Shown here piece by piece: positions 7,525 to 16,709 of a stretch of 64,000 nt of DNA; position 1 is the stretch's first letter, and every line of letters starts with the position of its first letter. Under the pieces are notes generated by a model that searched no databases, was not told the origin of the DNA, and was given only the letters and a program-made list of their open reading frames with translations. This DNA is from Hyphomicrobiales bacterium (GTDB taxonomy: Bacteria > Pseudomonadota > Alphaproteobacteria > Rhizobiales > Rhizobiaceae): NCBI GenBank assembly GCA_900470195.1, contig UEIJ01000043.1, positions 40,226 through 104,225 of the forward strand. The letters run 5' to 3'. A program made the position numbers and the translations under genes.

Positions 7525-9732
7525 ATGGACAAATTCCGCCTGTCTCCGAAACCAACCATGCCGAAGTCAGTGTTCATGCGTAAGACGGCAGAAAAAGAAC
7601 CCGAAAGCGATAAGCGCAAACCATTCAGGGTTTCGCGCCTGATCGGGCTCGACGCGTGGATCGATTCCACCCTCTACAGCCTGCGCTACAATCTCGGCGA
7701 GTGGTGGGAAAACATCACCATTTTCTCCCGGCGTTTTCGCGTGCGCGGCTTCCGGCGTTTCGTGGTCGAGGTTCTCGACGAAGGATTTACGCTGGGGGTC
7801 GCCGGTGCGGTGCTGATGCTCGTTCTGGCCCTGCCCGCCTTCGAGGAGACCAAGAAGGACTGGCGCGCCCAGGATGACTACGCCGTCACATTTCTTGATC
7901 GCTACGGCAATGAAATAGGCCAGCGCGGCATCCTGCATCGTCAGGCCGTGCCTATTGACGAGCTGCCGGATCATGTCATCAAGGCCGTGCTCGGCACCGA
8001 GGACCGGCGCTTTTTCGATCATTACGGCATCGACTTCTGGGGACTGACCCGCGCGCTCAGCCAGAACATGCGCGCCAATGGCGTCGTCCAGGGCGGCTCG
8101 ACGATCACGCAGCAGCTTGCCAAGAACCTCTTCCTCTCCAACGAGCGCACCATCGAGCGCAAGATCAAGGAAGCCTTTCTCGCGCTGTGGCTGGAAAGCA
8201 ATCTCAGCAAGAAGGAAATCCTGCAGCTCTATCTCGACCGCGCCTATATGGGCGGCGGAACCTTCGGTATCGCAGCCGCATCGGAGTTCTATTTCGGCAA
8301 GAGCGTCAAAGACGTGTCGCTGGCGGAAGCCGCAATGCTGGCCGGTCTCTTCAAGGCGCCCGCCAAATTCGCGCCGCATGTCAATCTGCCCGCAGCGCGC
8401 GCGCGTGCCAATGTCGTGCTTTCCAACATGGTTGAAAGCGGTTTCCTGAGCGAGGGACAGGTCGCCGTTGCGCGCCGCCATCCGGCGAGCGTCATCGACC
8501 GCGCCAAGAACGAGAGCCCCGATTATTTCCTCGACTGGGCTTTCGAGGAGGTGAAGAAGGTCGCTGCCAATATTCCGCAGCACACGCTGATCGTGCGCAC
8601 GACGCTCGACCGCAATATCCAGAAGGCGGCAGAGGAATCGCTCGAATATCATCTGCGCCAGTTCGGGAAAGATTATAACGTTTCGGAAGCCGCGACCGTC
8701 GTGCTGGCCAATGACGGCTCCGTGCGCGCGCTGGTCGGCGGGCGGGACTATGGCGAAAGTCAGTTCAACCGCGCCACCAAGGCATTGCGGCAGGCCGGTT
8801 CGTCCTTCAAGCCTTATGTCTATGCGGCGGCGATGGAAAAGGGGCTGACGCCCAGCACCATCGTGTCGGACGCGCCGATCAGCTGGGGCAACTGGTCGCC
8901 GCGCAATTATGGCCGCAGCTTTGCGGGCCGCGTGGACCTGACGACGGCGCTCGTCAGATCGTTGAACAGCGTGCCGGTGCGGCTGGCGCGCGATTATCTG
9001 ACCACGGCCCCCATCGTTGCGCTGACCAAGGCGATGGGCGTGGAATCGCCCATCTCCTCGCACAAGACCATGGTGCTCGGCACATCGGAAATGACGGTGA
9101 TGGATCAGGCCACTGGCTTCAACGTATTTCCGAATGCGGGCATGGCCGGTAATCGTCATGCCTTCACGCAGATCGTGTCGTCGGACGGAAAGGTGTTGTG
9201 GGATTTCGGTCGCGATGCACCGAAGCCGCACAGGGCGCTCTCGGAAAAGGCAGCGCTCGAAATGAATTCCATGCTGGTGCAGGTGCCAGAACGCGGCACC
9301 GGACGCCGCGCCGCACTGCCGACGACGCGCGTTGGCGGCAAGACCGGGACGACGCAGAATTACCGCGATGCATGGTTCGTCGGCTTTACCGGAAACTTCA
9401 CGGCAGCGGTCTGGTTCGGCAACGACAATTTCACCCCGATGAAGGAAATGACCGGCGGTGTCCTGCCGGCCATGGCCTGGCAGCGGATGATGGCCTATGC
9501 GCATCAGAACATCGAACTGAAGCCCATACCGGGCGTGACGCCGCCCTTCCCCGCGCCGCCCAAGAAGAGCGAGCCGCAAGTGGCGAATGCCAAGCCGGAA
9601 GAAACAATGGCCGCACCGCCGCGGGTTCTGTCTCCCATGTCGACAAAAGTCATCAAGGAGCTGCATGACCGCTTCCTTGCGGCGCCGCCCCTGCCTAAGA
9701 TCGCCGGGCGCACAAAAGTATCGGTACTCTGA
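7525..9732 (+). CDS. Class A penicillin-binding protein (PBP1A-type)
   Basis: A bifunctional peptidoglycan synthase of about 735 residues. A cytoplasmic N-terminus is followed by one membrane segment near residues 88-104. The glycosyltransferase (GT51) domain has the catalytic Glu in GTEDRRFF (about residue 159) and GGSTITQQLAKN near 190. The transpeptidase domain has the SxxK box SSFK (426-429), SLN (479-481) and KTGTT near 605. All catalytic boxes are intact. The tail is proline-rich. The ATG at 7525 gives the longest frame; ATGs at 7561 and 7576 are alternatives. It is divergent from the GTA cluster. Confidence 0.93.
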   Translation: MDKFRLSPKPTMPKSVFMRKTAEKEPESDKRKPFRVSRLIGLDAWIDSTLYSLRYNLGEWWENITIFSRRFRVRGFRRFVVEVLDEGFTLGVAGAVLMLVLALPAFEETKKDWRAQDDYAVTFLDRYGNEIGQRGILHRQAVPIDELPDHVIKAVLGTEDRRFFDHYGIDFWGLTRALSQNMRANGVVQGGSTITQQLAKNLFLSNERTIERKIKEAFLALWLESNLSKKEILQLYLDRAYMGGGTFGIAAASEFYFGKSVKDVSLAEAAMLAGLFKAPAKFAPHVNLPAARARANVVLSNMVESGFLSEGQVAVARRHPASVIDRAKNESPDYFLDWAFEEVKKVAANIPQHTLIVRTTLDRNIQKAAEESLEYHLRQFGKDYNVSEAATVVLANDGSVRALVGGRDYGESQFNRATKALRQAGSSFKPYVYAAAMEKGLTPSTIVSDAPISWGNWSPRNYGRSFAGRVDLTTALVRSLNSVPVRLARDYLTTAPIVALTKAMGVESPISSHKTMVLGTSEMTVMDQATGFNVFPNAGMAGNRHAFTQIVSSDGKVLWDFGRDAPKPHRALSEKAALEMNSMLVQVPERGTGRRAALPTTRVGGKTGTTQNYRDAWFVGFTGNFTAAVWFGNDNFTPMKEMTGGVLPAMAWQRMMAYAHQNIELKPIPGVTPPFPAPPKKSEPQVANAKPEETMAAPPRVLSPMSTKVIKELHDRFLAAPPLPKIAGRTKVSVL

Positions 9733-9738
9733 GGGGCG

Positions 9739-10341
9739 ATGTTCAAGACGATATTCAACACGGCGATTGTGCTTGTGCTGGCGCTCGGCGGCGGCATCTG
9801 GAGCGTCGACAAGGTGCTCGACCGTTTCGAGGGGTTCGGTGAACTCCGGGTCGGGTCCTGGAGCGCCTATCCGGCGGCTGGCACCCCGGACGCCGACCCC
9901 TATTCCAAGGCCCGCGCGGCCCGCAAAGCCTATCTCGCGCTTGGAACGGCCGAAGGCCTGCCCTTCTATGCGCGCAGCGACGATAGCGGGCGCACGCTCC
10001 GGCGCGGCTGCACCTATCGCCTGACCGGCATGACCCCGCCCGCCCGTTTCTGGACAGTCTATCCGGCCACGCCAGATCTTGAGCCGATCACGCCGCGGGA
10101 AGGACTGCTGGAAGCGCTGCATTCCCGCGAGGTGCTTTATGGCGATGACGGCAGCGTCACGATCACCATCGGCCCGGATGCCGCGCCCGGCAACTGGCTT
10201 CCCGTCGAAGGCGGCGGCGATTTCGTTCTCGTCATGACGCTCTATGACACGCCTGCGGCATCATCCTCCGGTCTTTCCGATCTGGTGATGCCGAATATTG
10301 CGCGTATTGCAGGGGCAAACCCGGGGGCGTGCCGTGGCTAG
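9739..10341 (+). CDS. DUF1214 domain protein, membrane-anchored
   Basis: A 200-residue protein with one N-terminal membrane segment (residues 5-22), followed by a DUF1214 domain with the typical GCTYRLTGMTPPARFWTVY and GNWLPVEGGGDFVLVMTLYDTP. DUF1214 and DUF1254 often sit in one polypeptide; here they are in two adjacent genes. It starts six bases after the PBP stop with a GAGGGG site, so it is probably cotranscribed with it and may act in the envelope. Its biochemical role is unknown. Confidence 0.85.
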   Translation: MFKTIFNTAIVLVLALGGGIWSVDKVLDRFEGFGELRVGSWSAYPAAGTPDADPYSKARAARKAYLALGTAEGLPFYARSDDSGRTLRRGCTYRLTGMTPPARFWTVYPATPDLEPITPREGLLEALHSREVLYGDDGSVTITIGPDAAPGNWLPVEGGGDFVLVMTLYDTPAASSSGLSDLVMPNIARIAGANPGACRG

Positions 10342-10876
10342 AATTTTCCGCCTCGTCCTTCTCGGCATTATCGGCGCGGCGATCGTCCATATCGCTGTGC
10401 TTCTTCTCATTCCCTTCTATTCCGACAAGAACGCATGGTCGCGGATCGAAGGGGGTAGCGAGCCATACCGTTTTCAAAGGCTCGATAAAAAGACTGGCCC
10501 GGTCAGCGACAGCGATCCGCTCGTGCAGCAGGCCACCTGCCGCTTCGACCTTGCCGACGGCCCCGTGCATATCACGACAGGGACAAATGTGCCCTATTGG
10601 TCGCTCTCCATCTATGCACCGAATGGCGACAATCTCTACAGCCTCAACGATAGCGTTTCCAACGAACGCAAGCTTGATCTCATCGTTGCCGACCCCATCG
10701 GCATGGCAAGCCTGCGCTCCGATGGTTCACAAGCCGATACGCATTCGATCCTGATTGAGCAGAATATCGGTGAAGGTGTCGCCGTGCTGCGCGTTTTCGT
10801 CCCCGACGCGACGTGGAATGCCGAGGTGCGGCGCTTCTTCACGGAGGCGCAATGCGCGCCGTTTGAGGGTCTCTAG
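10334..10876 (+). CDS. DUF1254 domain protein, membrane-anchored
   Basis: About 180 residues from a GTG start at 10334 preceded by GGGGG, overlapping the DUF1214 gene by eight bases. A more upstream ATG (10298) exists but has no comparable site. One membrane segment (residues 4-24) is followed by a DUF1254-type domain with GTNVPYWSLSIYAPNGDNLYSLND. The coupling to the DUF1214 gene suggests the two products form one envelope complex. Function unknown. Confidence 0.85.
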   Translation: MARIFRLVLLGIIGAAIVHIAVLLLIPFYSDKNAWSRIEGGSEPYRFQRLDKKTGPVSDSDPLVQQATCRFDLADGPVHITTGTNVPYWSLSIYAPNGDNLYSLNDSVSNERKLDLIVADPIGMASLRSDGSQADTHSILIEQNIGEGVAVLRVFVPDATWNAEVRRFFTEAQCAPFEGL

Positions 10877-11086
10877 GGCATTTCCAGCGACTCCGGCCAA
10901 CTGGAACCTCGAAAACCTGAAGCGATGCTGTTTCTTTTTGGCACGGTTAATGAGTTGCTAAGGCTTCAACGCTACTATCCGGAATACCGACCCATGCGGG
11001 GTGCATTTGCGCATCAACCGGCTGCTGCCGGATGCGTGATCTGCAATTTGGGGCGGGTGAGTTGTGTGCCTACCGGAGTATTCTGC

Positions 11087-12127
11087 GTGACAAATGATCA
11101 GTTCCGCGCCCTGGAGGATATTTCAGGCCACCGGAGCCCGTCGGATTCAAAAGCGGGGAGAGCCAAGGCGGACGACCTTCTGGCCGCCGCTATTTCGGCA
11201 TTCGCGGGTATCACGCGCCCCGGACGGCAGGATATGCAGCAACTCGAAGATCTTGCCATGCCGCTTATGCAATGCGCTTCTACCCGCGGCAAGCGCCACG
11301 CGGCCAATGCGCTGGCGCAACTGGAAGACGCACCGCGCCGTCTCATCCTGGCGCTGGCCGACCAGCCCGTCGAAATCTCCGCGCCCATCCTGCTGCGCTC
11401 TCCGCTTCTGCGCCCTTCCGACCTGATCGAGATCATCGGCAAGAACGGTCTTTCCCATGCACGCGCCATTGCGCGGCGTCAGTCCGGCGATGTGCTTCTG
11501 CAAGGCGTGCTGCGCAGTTTCGCCGATCCGGTTATCGACCGGACACTGGCGCTCCAGGAAAACCTCGCCAATATCGAAGCCGAGCCGCTGGAAAAACCCG
11601 ATGTGCCCGATCTTTCCGCTGCCAGAACTCCATTGATGAAGGAAGGCAGCTCCGAACGGCTGGCACGCGCGCTGCAGCAGCCCTTCTACGAGGCAGGCGG
11701 TGCCACAGGCTCGCAACACCTCATCGATACCGCGCTTCTTATCGACAGCCAGTTTTTCCGCAATGCGCTGGCCGATGCGCTCGATCTTTCGTTTGAGCGG
11801 TCCGATGCGATCATCGGGCAATGGCCGGATTCACACCTGCCGATCGCGCTCAAGGCGCTCGGATTGTCGCCGGCGGAATGCTATCTCACCATGACAGCCG
11901 TGCTGGGACCCATCGACACCAATCGCGACAGCCTGCGGGAATTCGTCCATATCTATCGCTCCATCGACCGCGAAAAGGCGATGGCGCTCGTGCGGCGCTG
12001 GAAGGCTGAGGACATGTCGGCCATGCTGCGCGGCAAACTGCGCGAAATGGCCGAAGCCGAAGACGATACGCCACTCGTGGATGCGGCCAATTCCGATCAC
12101 CCGTCGCTGCAGCGGTCGGTGAAATAG
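11087..12127 (+). CDS. DUF2336 domain protein
   Basis: A soluble alpha-helical protein of the DUF2336 family, common in alphaproteobacteria and of unknown function. Helical repeats such as LRPSDLIEIIGKNGLSHARAIARR and a C-terminal EKAMALVRRWKAEDMSAMLRGKLREMAEAE are visible. I place the start at GTG 11087, with a GGAG site about ten bases upstream, giving 346 residues. An in-frame ATG at 10925 would add 54 residues of low-complexity sequence that does not look like this family. The 10877-11086 gap then holds its promoter. Confidence 0.8.
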   Translation: MTNDQFRALEDISGHRSPSDSKAGRAKADDLLAAAISAFAGITRPGRQDMQQLEDLAMPLMQCASTRGKRHAANALAQLEDAPRRLILALADQPVEISAPILLRSPLLRPSDLIEIIGKNGLSHARAIARRQSGDVLLQGVLRSFADPVIDRTLALQENLANIEAEPLEKPDVPDLSAARTPLMKEGSSERLARALQQPFYEAGGATGSQHLIDTALLIDSQFFRNALADALDLSFERSDAIIGQWPDSHLPIALKALGLSPAECYLTMTAVLGPIDTNRDSLREFVHIYRSIDREKAMALVRRWKAEDMSAMLRGKLREMAEAEDDTPLVDAANSDHPSLQRSVK

Positions 12128-12146
12128 CGTTAATCGGTAAGACGTT

Positions 12147-12503
12147 CTAGAACGCTTCTCCGTCCTGCGAGATTGAGAACAGCGTCGATGCATCGGCAAT
12201 GTCTTCAAGCTCAACCAGCCACAGGTCAGGATCGAAGCGGGTTTCCCGCGCCATCCGGTCGCTTGCCGCCATGTCATCGGCGTCGTGGAGAATGCGCAGG
12301 AACATGCGCTCGCCGTCATTATCCTCTTCATAGGAGGTTTGCGGCGCAGGCGAATAGAGGTCGCATGTGCCGAAACGCGAGCTGACCTTGATGAAGATCG
12401 CGCCCGCTTCCGGCGAACCGCGGCGGGCGAGATAGGCAAAGCCGCCCTCGCCCTGCACCTTGCGGATCAAGGCTGAAACCCAGAAATCGGATGTCAGGCG
12501 CAT
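12147..12503 (-). CDS. DUF1491 family protein
   Basis: A 118-residue protein starting MRLTSDFWVSALIR, the conserved opening of DUF1491, with GGFAYLARRGSPEAGAIFI and a C-terminal FDPDLWLVELED. The family is found almost only in alphaproteobacteria and has no known activity. It lies ten bases after the peptidoglycan-binding gene and probably shares its transcript. Confidence 0.88.
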   Translation of the reverse strand: MRLTSDFWVSALIRKVQGEGGFAYLARRGSPEAGAIFIKVSSRFGTCDLYSPAPQTSYEEDNDGERMFLRILHDADDMAASDRMARETRFDPDLWLVELEDIADASTLFSISQDGEAF

Positions 12504-12513
12504 CGCAAACCCA

Positions 12514-13545
12514 TCAGCTTATCAGGCCGATCTCGCGCATCTTGGCGATGAGCGCACCGTCGATCTCGCCCGTTACAGGCAGGCTGAACAGTTTCTGAAA
12601 CTCGCGCACCGCTTCCTGTGTCGTCTTGCCCGGCTGCCCGTTTACCGGCACCGTGTCGTTGCCGAATGCCTTCAACCCGGCCTGCACGCGGATGATATCC
12701 TGCGAACTCACTTTCCCCGACGGCCCCGATTGCACGACAGGCGTTGCGGCCGCCTGCTTTTTCGGTGCCGGTTTTTCGTAGGAAGCAAGAGCGGGTTTCG
12801 GTTTCGAATCCGTTTCAGTCTTCAAGACAGCGGGCTGCGGGCGCGGCGTCGGAACCGCGACCTCGATGGCTTTGGCTACATCGTCCTGAGCCGGAGGACT
12901 GTTTTTGGCGTCGGCCAGCAATTGCGCGGGGACGTTTGCCTCCTGCACGCCGAGCTTCTGCTGCAAAGCGCGCCAGCGTTCCACTGCTTCGCGGGTCTGC
13001 GGCCCGGTGAAACCATCCACCGGCCCCTTGTAAATTCCAAGCGTCGAAAGACGTTGTTGCAGCCGCGCGATTTCCAGATCGGCATTGGGCGCAAGTGCCG
13101 GCAGCATGTCGTCAACCGAGGCGCTCATGTGCAGCCGGTCCGCCGACAGGCGGGCGGCTTCCAGCGGCTGGGCCGGATCATTGTTTGCGGTTTCGGCAGA
13201 GGCGGTCTCGGTCGGTTTCGGGGCATTATCACTTGTTGCTGCCGCACCCGGCAGGACTGCGCGCGGCGTCGGCTTGAACACGAAATCCGGCCTGGTGCGG
13301 AAGAACACGGCGTTGTGCGCCTCGGGCTGATACCAGAGCGCATTGGCCGAAACGAAACTCATGACCACCAGAAACGCGGTTGCCCCGCCGGTGAGGACGG
13401 GGTTGCGCGCGATAAAATCTCCGGCGGCAATTGCCAGCGCCGAGGCCGACGTGAAGAAGAAATGGAGGAGCCGCGATCCGAGACTACGCCGTTTTGCGGG
13501 TTTGCGCATTTTTCTGCTCCCGGATTTCGTCGTTCTGCCAGTCAT
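12514..13545 (-). CDS. Membrane-anchored peptidoglycan-binding domain protein
   Basis: A 343-residue protein with a basic cytoplasmic N-terminus and a membrane segment near residues 50-68. A proline/alanine-rich periplasmic stretch carries two PG_binding_1-like domains: one near residues 165-205 (LQQRLSTLGIYKGPVDGFTGPQTREAVERW) and one at the C-terminus (IIRVQAGLKAFGNDTVPVNGQPGKTTQEAVREFQ). No catalytic domain is visible, so it may tether or sense the cell wall. The start at 13545 overlaps the kinase gene; ATG 13509 also has a ribosome-binding site. Its pairing with the kinase gene suggests linked function. Confidence 0.85.
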   Translation of the reverse strand: MTGRTTKSGSRKMRKPAKRRSLGSRLLHFFFTSASALAIAAGDFIARNPVLTGGATAFLVVMSFVSANALWYQPEAHNAVFFRTRPDFVFKPTPRAVLPGAAATSDNAPKPTETASAETANNDPAQPLEAARLSADRLHMSASVDDMLPALAPNADLEIARLQQRLSTLGIYKGPVDGFTGPQTREAVERWRALQQKLGVQEANVPAQLLADAKNSPPAQDDVAKAIEVAVPTPRPQPAVLKTETDSKPKPALASYEKPAPKKQAAATPVVQSGPSGKVSSQDIIRVQAGLKAFGNDTVPVNGQPGKTTQEAVREFQKLFSLPVTGEIDGALIAKMREIGLIS

Positions 13546-15406
13546 GACGCCTTTCTCCCTGGTGACGGTGCATGTCGATCACCGTGCCCAGCTCTGGGCC
13601 AAGCTCTGGGCCCAGTTCCTGTTGTTCGTCTTCTCCCATCACAAATTGCGGACCCGCGACCGGAAGGCGGATCGTGACGACTGTGCCTTCGCCGGGGCAA
13701 CTCTTCAGCTGCATCGTTCCCTGATGCAGTTCCACCAGCCCCTTGACCACTGAAAGGCCGAGGCCGCTTCCTTCCTGAGCCCGCGCATAATTGTTGTTGG
13801 CGCGCACGAATGGCGTGCCGATGCGCTGCATGTCTTCCGGCTCGATGCCGATGCCGGTATCCGACACGCTGAATTCCAGCATCGCACGGCCTTCGGCCAT
13901 CACGCGGGCCGCATCGATGGTGACGCAGCCGCCGCTTTGCGTGAACTTCACCGCATTTCCGGCCAGGTTGAGCAGAATCTGCTGGACGGCGCGGCGGTCG
14001 GCCACCAGTTCGCCGATGCCATTGCCGACCCGATGGCAGAAGGCAACACCCTTCTTTTCCGCCAGCGGCAGCATGACGGCGGTGCACATTTCCGCCGCGT
14101 CACGGAAAATGAGCGTCTGCGGATCGATGCTGTAATTGCCGGTTTCCAGACGCGAATTGTCGAGAACGGCGTTCACAAGCTCGAGCAGATAATGGCCGGA
14201 CTGATGAATGAGGCCCGCATATTCGCGCTGCTTTTCATTGCCGAGCTTGCCGCCCATTTCATGCGTCAGCATGTCGGAAAAGCCGATGATCGAATTGAGC
14301 GGCGTGCGCAGCTCATGGCTGACGGCTGCAAGCAGGCGGCCCTTGCCGATGCGCTCCGATTCCAGTTCCGCTTTCAGCGTTGCAATCTCGTCGAGAAGTT
14401 TCTGCTCGCCTTCCAGCGAACGGCCGATCAGCGTGATTACATGGGCGCTTGCCGCACCTTCGAGACGATAGGTGCGGAAGACGGTCTCGCCGTTTTCGAT
14501 GGAACGCAGGCGCACGTCAATCTTGCGTACCGTGGCACCGGCGCGAAGGTCGGCCAGAAGCGAAAGATATTCCACGCGGTCGGCCACATGCACGCGGTCG
14601 ATCAGCGCCGTGCCTTCCAGCATTTTCGGCTGAACGCCCAGAAGCTTCGCCGAATTCGTATCGACCGACGACACCACGCCGTCCGCATCTAGGCTGAACT
14701 GCACGTCACCGGCAGCAACCGCGATCTGCGGCGCGTTGATCCTGATCTCAGCAGGCTTGGCGGCGCTCGCAAAACCGCGCGCGACAAGGCTTGCCGCGTA
14801 TAGTACGAGCACAGCGGCGGACACATAGCTGCCGCCGGAAATGGCACCGCCGCTTGCGGTGGCCAGGAAACCGAGAATCATGGCGGCGAATGCAGCGCCT
14901 GCGGCGGCGGCGCCGGGCTTACGGGTCACAAACCAGACCTCAAGCGACAGACCGGCTGTCATCAACCACAAAACCGCGTTGCCATGCGAAAAGACGCCCA
15001 CGGCAGCAAGACCCGCGCCATAGGCAGCGAAGTTCAAGCCAGCCAGAACGGGCGCTGCGACGCCCATCAGCGACAGCGCGCACAGGATCATGGCGGCGCC
15101 TGCAAAGCTGGCGGCGAGAATCGCAAATTCCGTAAAGCCCTGCGTTACACCGGAGCCAAGCACCGCACCGCAGAGCAGGACCGGCACGGTGATGACCGAG
15201 CCGATGACACGTATGGAGGCCGCATCGGGATTGGCTACCCAGCGGCGGCAGAAACGTTCGTAAAAACGGCTGATCGCCTGCACGCTGGTGCGGGCGGTTT
15301 CGGCTGTTTTCAAAGGAATGGCGTTCAACGTGCCGTACTCACTCAATACTCTTGCATGATCAGAACCGGAAAGGCTTCGCCGTGACGACGCTCTCCCAGC
15401 CAGCAA
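13484..15406 (-). CDS. Membrane sensor histidine kinase, DivJ/PleC-like
   Basis: A 640-residue kinase. Several membrane segments span about residues 68-210, a PAS-like domain lies at about 228-330, and a HisKA H-box AVSHELRTPLNSIIGFSD holds the phosphoacceptor His near residue 364. An HATPase domain follows with LLNLAGNAVKF (N box), SDTGIGIEPEDM (G1) and GSGLGLSVVKGLVELH (G2). The H-box wording matches the DivJ/PleC/PdhS group that acts on DivK in alphaproteobacterial cell-cycle control. The multi-pass N-terminus is most like DivJ, but the exact orthologue is an inference. The tail carries a short tandem repeat. Confidence 0.88.
   Translation of the reverse strand: MLAGRASSRRSLSGSDHARVLSEYGTLNAIPLKTAETARTSVQAISRFYERFCRRWVANPDAASIRVIGSVITVPVLLCGAVLGSGVTQGFTEFAILAASFAGAAMILCALSLMGVAAPVLAGLNFAAYGAGLAAVGVFSHGNAVLWLMTAGLSLEVWFVTRKPGAAAAGAAFAAMILGFLATASGGAISGGSYVSAAVLVLYAASLVARGFASAAKPAEIRINAPQIAVAAGDVQFSLDADGVVSSVDTNSAKLLGVQPKMLEGTALIDRVHVADRVEYLSLLADLRAGATVRKIDVRLRSIENGETVFRTYRLEGAASAHVITLIGRSLEGEQKLLDEIATLKAELESERIGKGRLLAAVSHELRTPLNSIIGFSDMLTHEMGGKLGNEKQREYAGLIHQSGHYLLELVNAVLDNSRLETGNYSIDPQTLIFRDAAEMCTAVMLPLAEKKGVAFCHRVGNGIGELVADRRAVQQILLNLAGNAVKFTQSGGCVTIDAARVMAEGRAMLEFSVSDTGIGIEPEDMQRIGTPFVRANNNYARAQEGSGLGLSVVKGLVELHQGTMQLKSCPGEGTVVTIRLPVAGPQFVMGEDEQQELGPELGPELGTVIDMHRHQGERRHDWQNDEIREQKNAQTRKTA
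13589..13612. repeat. 12-base tandem repeat in the kinase gene
   Basis: Two near-identical 12-base units plus a diverged third encode GPEL-GPEL-GPEL in the C-terminal tail of the histidine kinase. The unit keeps frame, so copy number could vary without breaking the protein. Confidence 0.7.
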
Positions 15407-15627
15407 CAGATTGCAGCCGAGGCTTTAAAGAAACGATAAAACGGAACCACCCAAAGCGGATAAGTGACGCGCCGCGTCTGCTTTTCTGTCTATGGTAAAC
15501 AGAGTGTAGCAATCGGCGAGACCATATTTCTGCCCGCCTGCAATTTTAACGTTTAAATTGGACGGTTACGGAATCTTTTCCAATTCGTCGGACATTGACG
15601 CCGACACACCGCAACAAAAGCAGGGCG

Positions 15628-16071
15628 ATGATCCGTTTTCTCATCAAATCCGCATTCTGGCTGACGCTGGCATTCATCGTGATGCCGCGCTTCTTCCCTG
15701 CGGATGAGCAAACCAAGCCGCAGGAAAAAGCCGCCATTGCCGGGACAAATCAGGAGCCGGATTCCATTGGCCAGCTTCTCGCCAATGGCAAGACTGCCGT
15801 GGAACTGGGCAAGCTATGCATCGACAACCCTTCCTTCTGCCAGAACGGAACGTCGCTTGTTTCCAGCGCCGGAAGCGGCCTTCTGGAAGCAAGCCGGGTT
15901 GCGCTCGAATATCTGAGCGACCGCTTCGGCACCAAGCCGCAACCGCCTGCGAAAGCGGAACCGGCAGCCGCCCAACCTGTACAGGCAGCAACCGGCATTC
16001 CCATCCCGACCTCTCGGGAAGAAGCCCTGCGCGCACTCGACCGCCGCCTGACTGGTGCAATCGGACGTTAG
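15628..16071 (+). CDS. DUF5330 family protein
   Basis: About 147 residues from ATG 15628 (CAGGG site just upstream), with a single N-terminal membrane segment or signal anchor (IRFLIKSAFWLTLAFIVMP). A conserved short domain, LCIDNPSFCQNGTSL, carries two cysteines, and a Pro/Ala-rich linker leads to a helical end. This matches the DUF5330 proteins of Rhizobiales, which have no known function. The TTG at 15595 would add 11 residues before the membrane segment and is less likely. Confidence 0.75.
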   Translation: MIRFLIKSAFWLTLAFIVMPRFFPADEQTKPQEKAAIAGTNQEPDSIGQLLANGKTAVELGKLCIDNPSFCQNGTSLVSSAGSGLLEASRVALEYLSDRFGTKPQPPAKAEPAAAQPVQAATGIPIPTSREEALRALDRRLTGAIGR

Positions 16072-16098
16072 AGCGGGATGTTTTTAAGTTGAATCGTC

Positions 16099-16214
16099 AT
16101 CATGCTCCAAGCTTTTGTTTGAGCATGATTTTATCTGATCGAAGCAGGATCAGAAATCAGTCCAGTGGACTGATTTCCCTGCGTAGGCGGTTCCCACTTT
16201 TCGGAATCATGCTC
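16099..16214. repeat. Intergenic palindromic repeat element
   Basis: Nested inverted repeats fill this gap. ATCATGCTC at 16099-16107 pairs with GAGCATGAT at 16121-16129, the latter also pairs with ATCATGCTC at 16206-16214, and an 11-base-arm palindrome is centred on 16165 (AAATCAGTCCA/TGGACTGATTT). The right end (GGTTCCCACTTTTCGG...GCTCTA) recurs in part at 23788-23817. Such elements are scattered between genes in Rhizobiales. This copy separates DUF5330 from sufE. Confidence 0.7.
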
Positions 16215-16283
16215 TAGTTTTCCGTGACCTCGCAACGTTTCATGACTATATAAGCGGCAAGAAACTTCTTTCAGGCGAGTACC

Positions 16284-16709
16284 ATGACCACGACTATCGA
16301 TAGCATCATGTCCGATTTCGAATTCCTCGACGATTGGGAAGACCGCTACCGCTATGTCATCGATCTGGGCAAGGAACTGCCGCCCTATCCCGACGATGCG
16401 CGCGATGCCGCGCACAAGGTTCAGGGCTGTGTAAGCCAGGTGTGGCTGAAAACGCTGCCGCAAGGCGGGAGCGATCCGGTCATCGAGTTTCTGGGCGATT
16501 CCGATGCGCATATCGTGCGTGGTCTGGTGGCCATCGTGCTGGCGCTTTATTCGGGCAACAAGGCTTCGGAAATTCTGGCCGTAGACCCGGAAGCCATTTT
16601 GAAAAAGCTCGGCCTCGATGAGCACCTCACACCGCAGCGTTCCAACGGCCTGCGCGCCATGGTGGCGCGCATCCGTCGCGAAGCCGAACTGGCGAAAGAA
16701 TCAGCGTAA
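16284..16709 (+). CDS. sufE: SufE cysteine desulfuration protein
   Basis: A 141-residue sulfur-transfer protein that accepts persulfide sulfur from the desulfurase SufS for Fe-S cluster assembly in the cytoplasm. The opening DFEFLDDWEDRYRYVIDLGKELPP and the active-site loop VQGCVSQVW, with Cys49, are the family hallmarks. Length is typical. It stands alone here, away from other suf genes, and its end overlaps the convergent amidase gene by nine bases. Confidence 0.95.
   Translation: MTTTIDSIMSDFEFLDDWEDRYRYVIDLGKELPPYPDDARDAAHKVQGCVSQVWLKTLPQGGSDPVIEFLGDSDAHIVRGLVAIVLALYSGNKASEILAVDPEAILKKLGLDEHLTPQRSNGLRAMVARIRREAELAKESA

Noticed and set aside
7567..10122. 851-codon minus-strand frame opposite the PBP and DUF1214 genes
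   Set aside because: Low-complexity His/Arg-rich product lying antisense to genes with clear catalytic motifs; a GC-rich shadow frame.
12460..13677. 405-codon plus-strand frame opposite the peptidoglycan-binding gene
   Set aside because: Arg/Cys-rich antisense product; the minus-strand gene has membrane and PG-binding domains.
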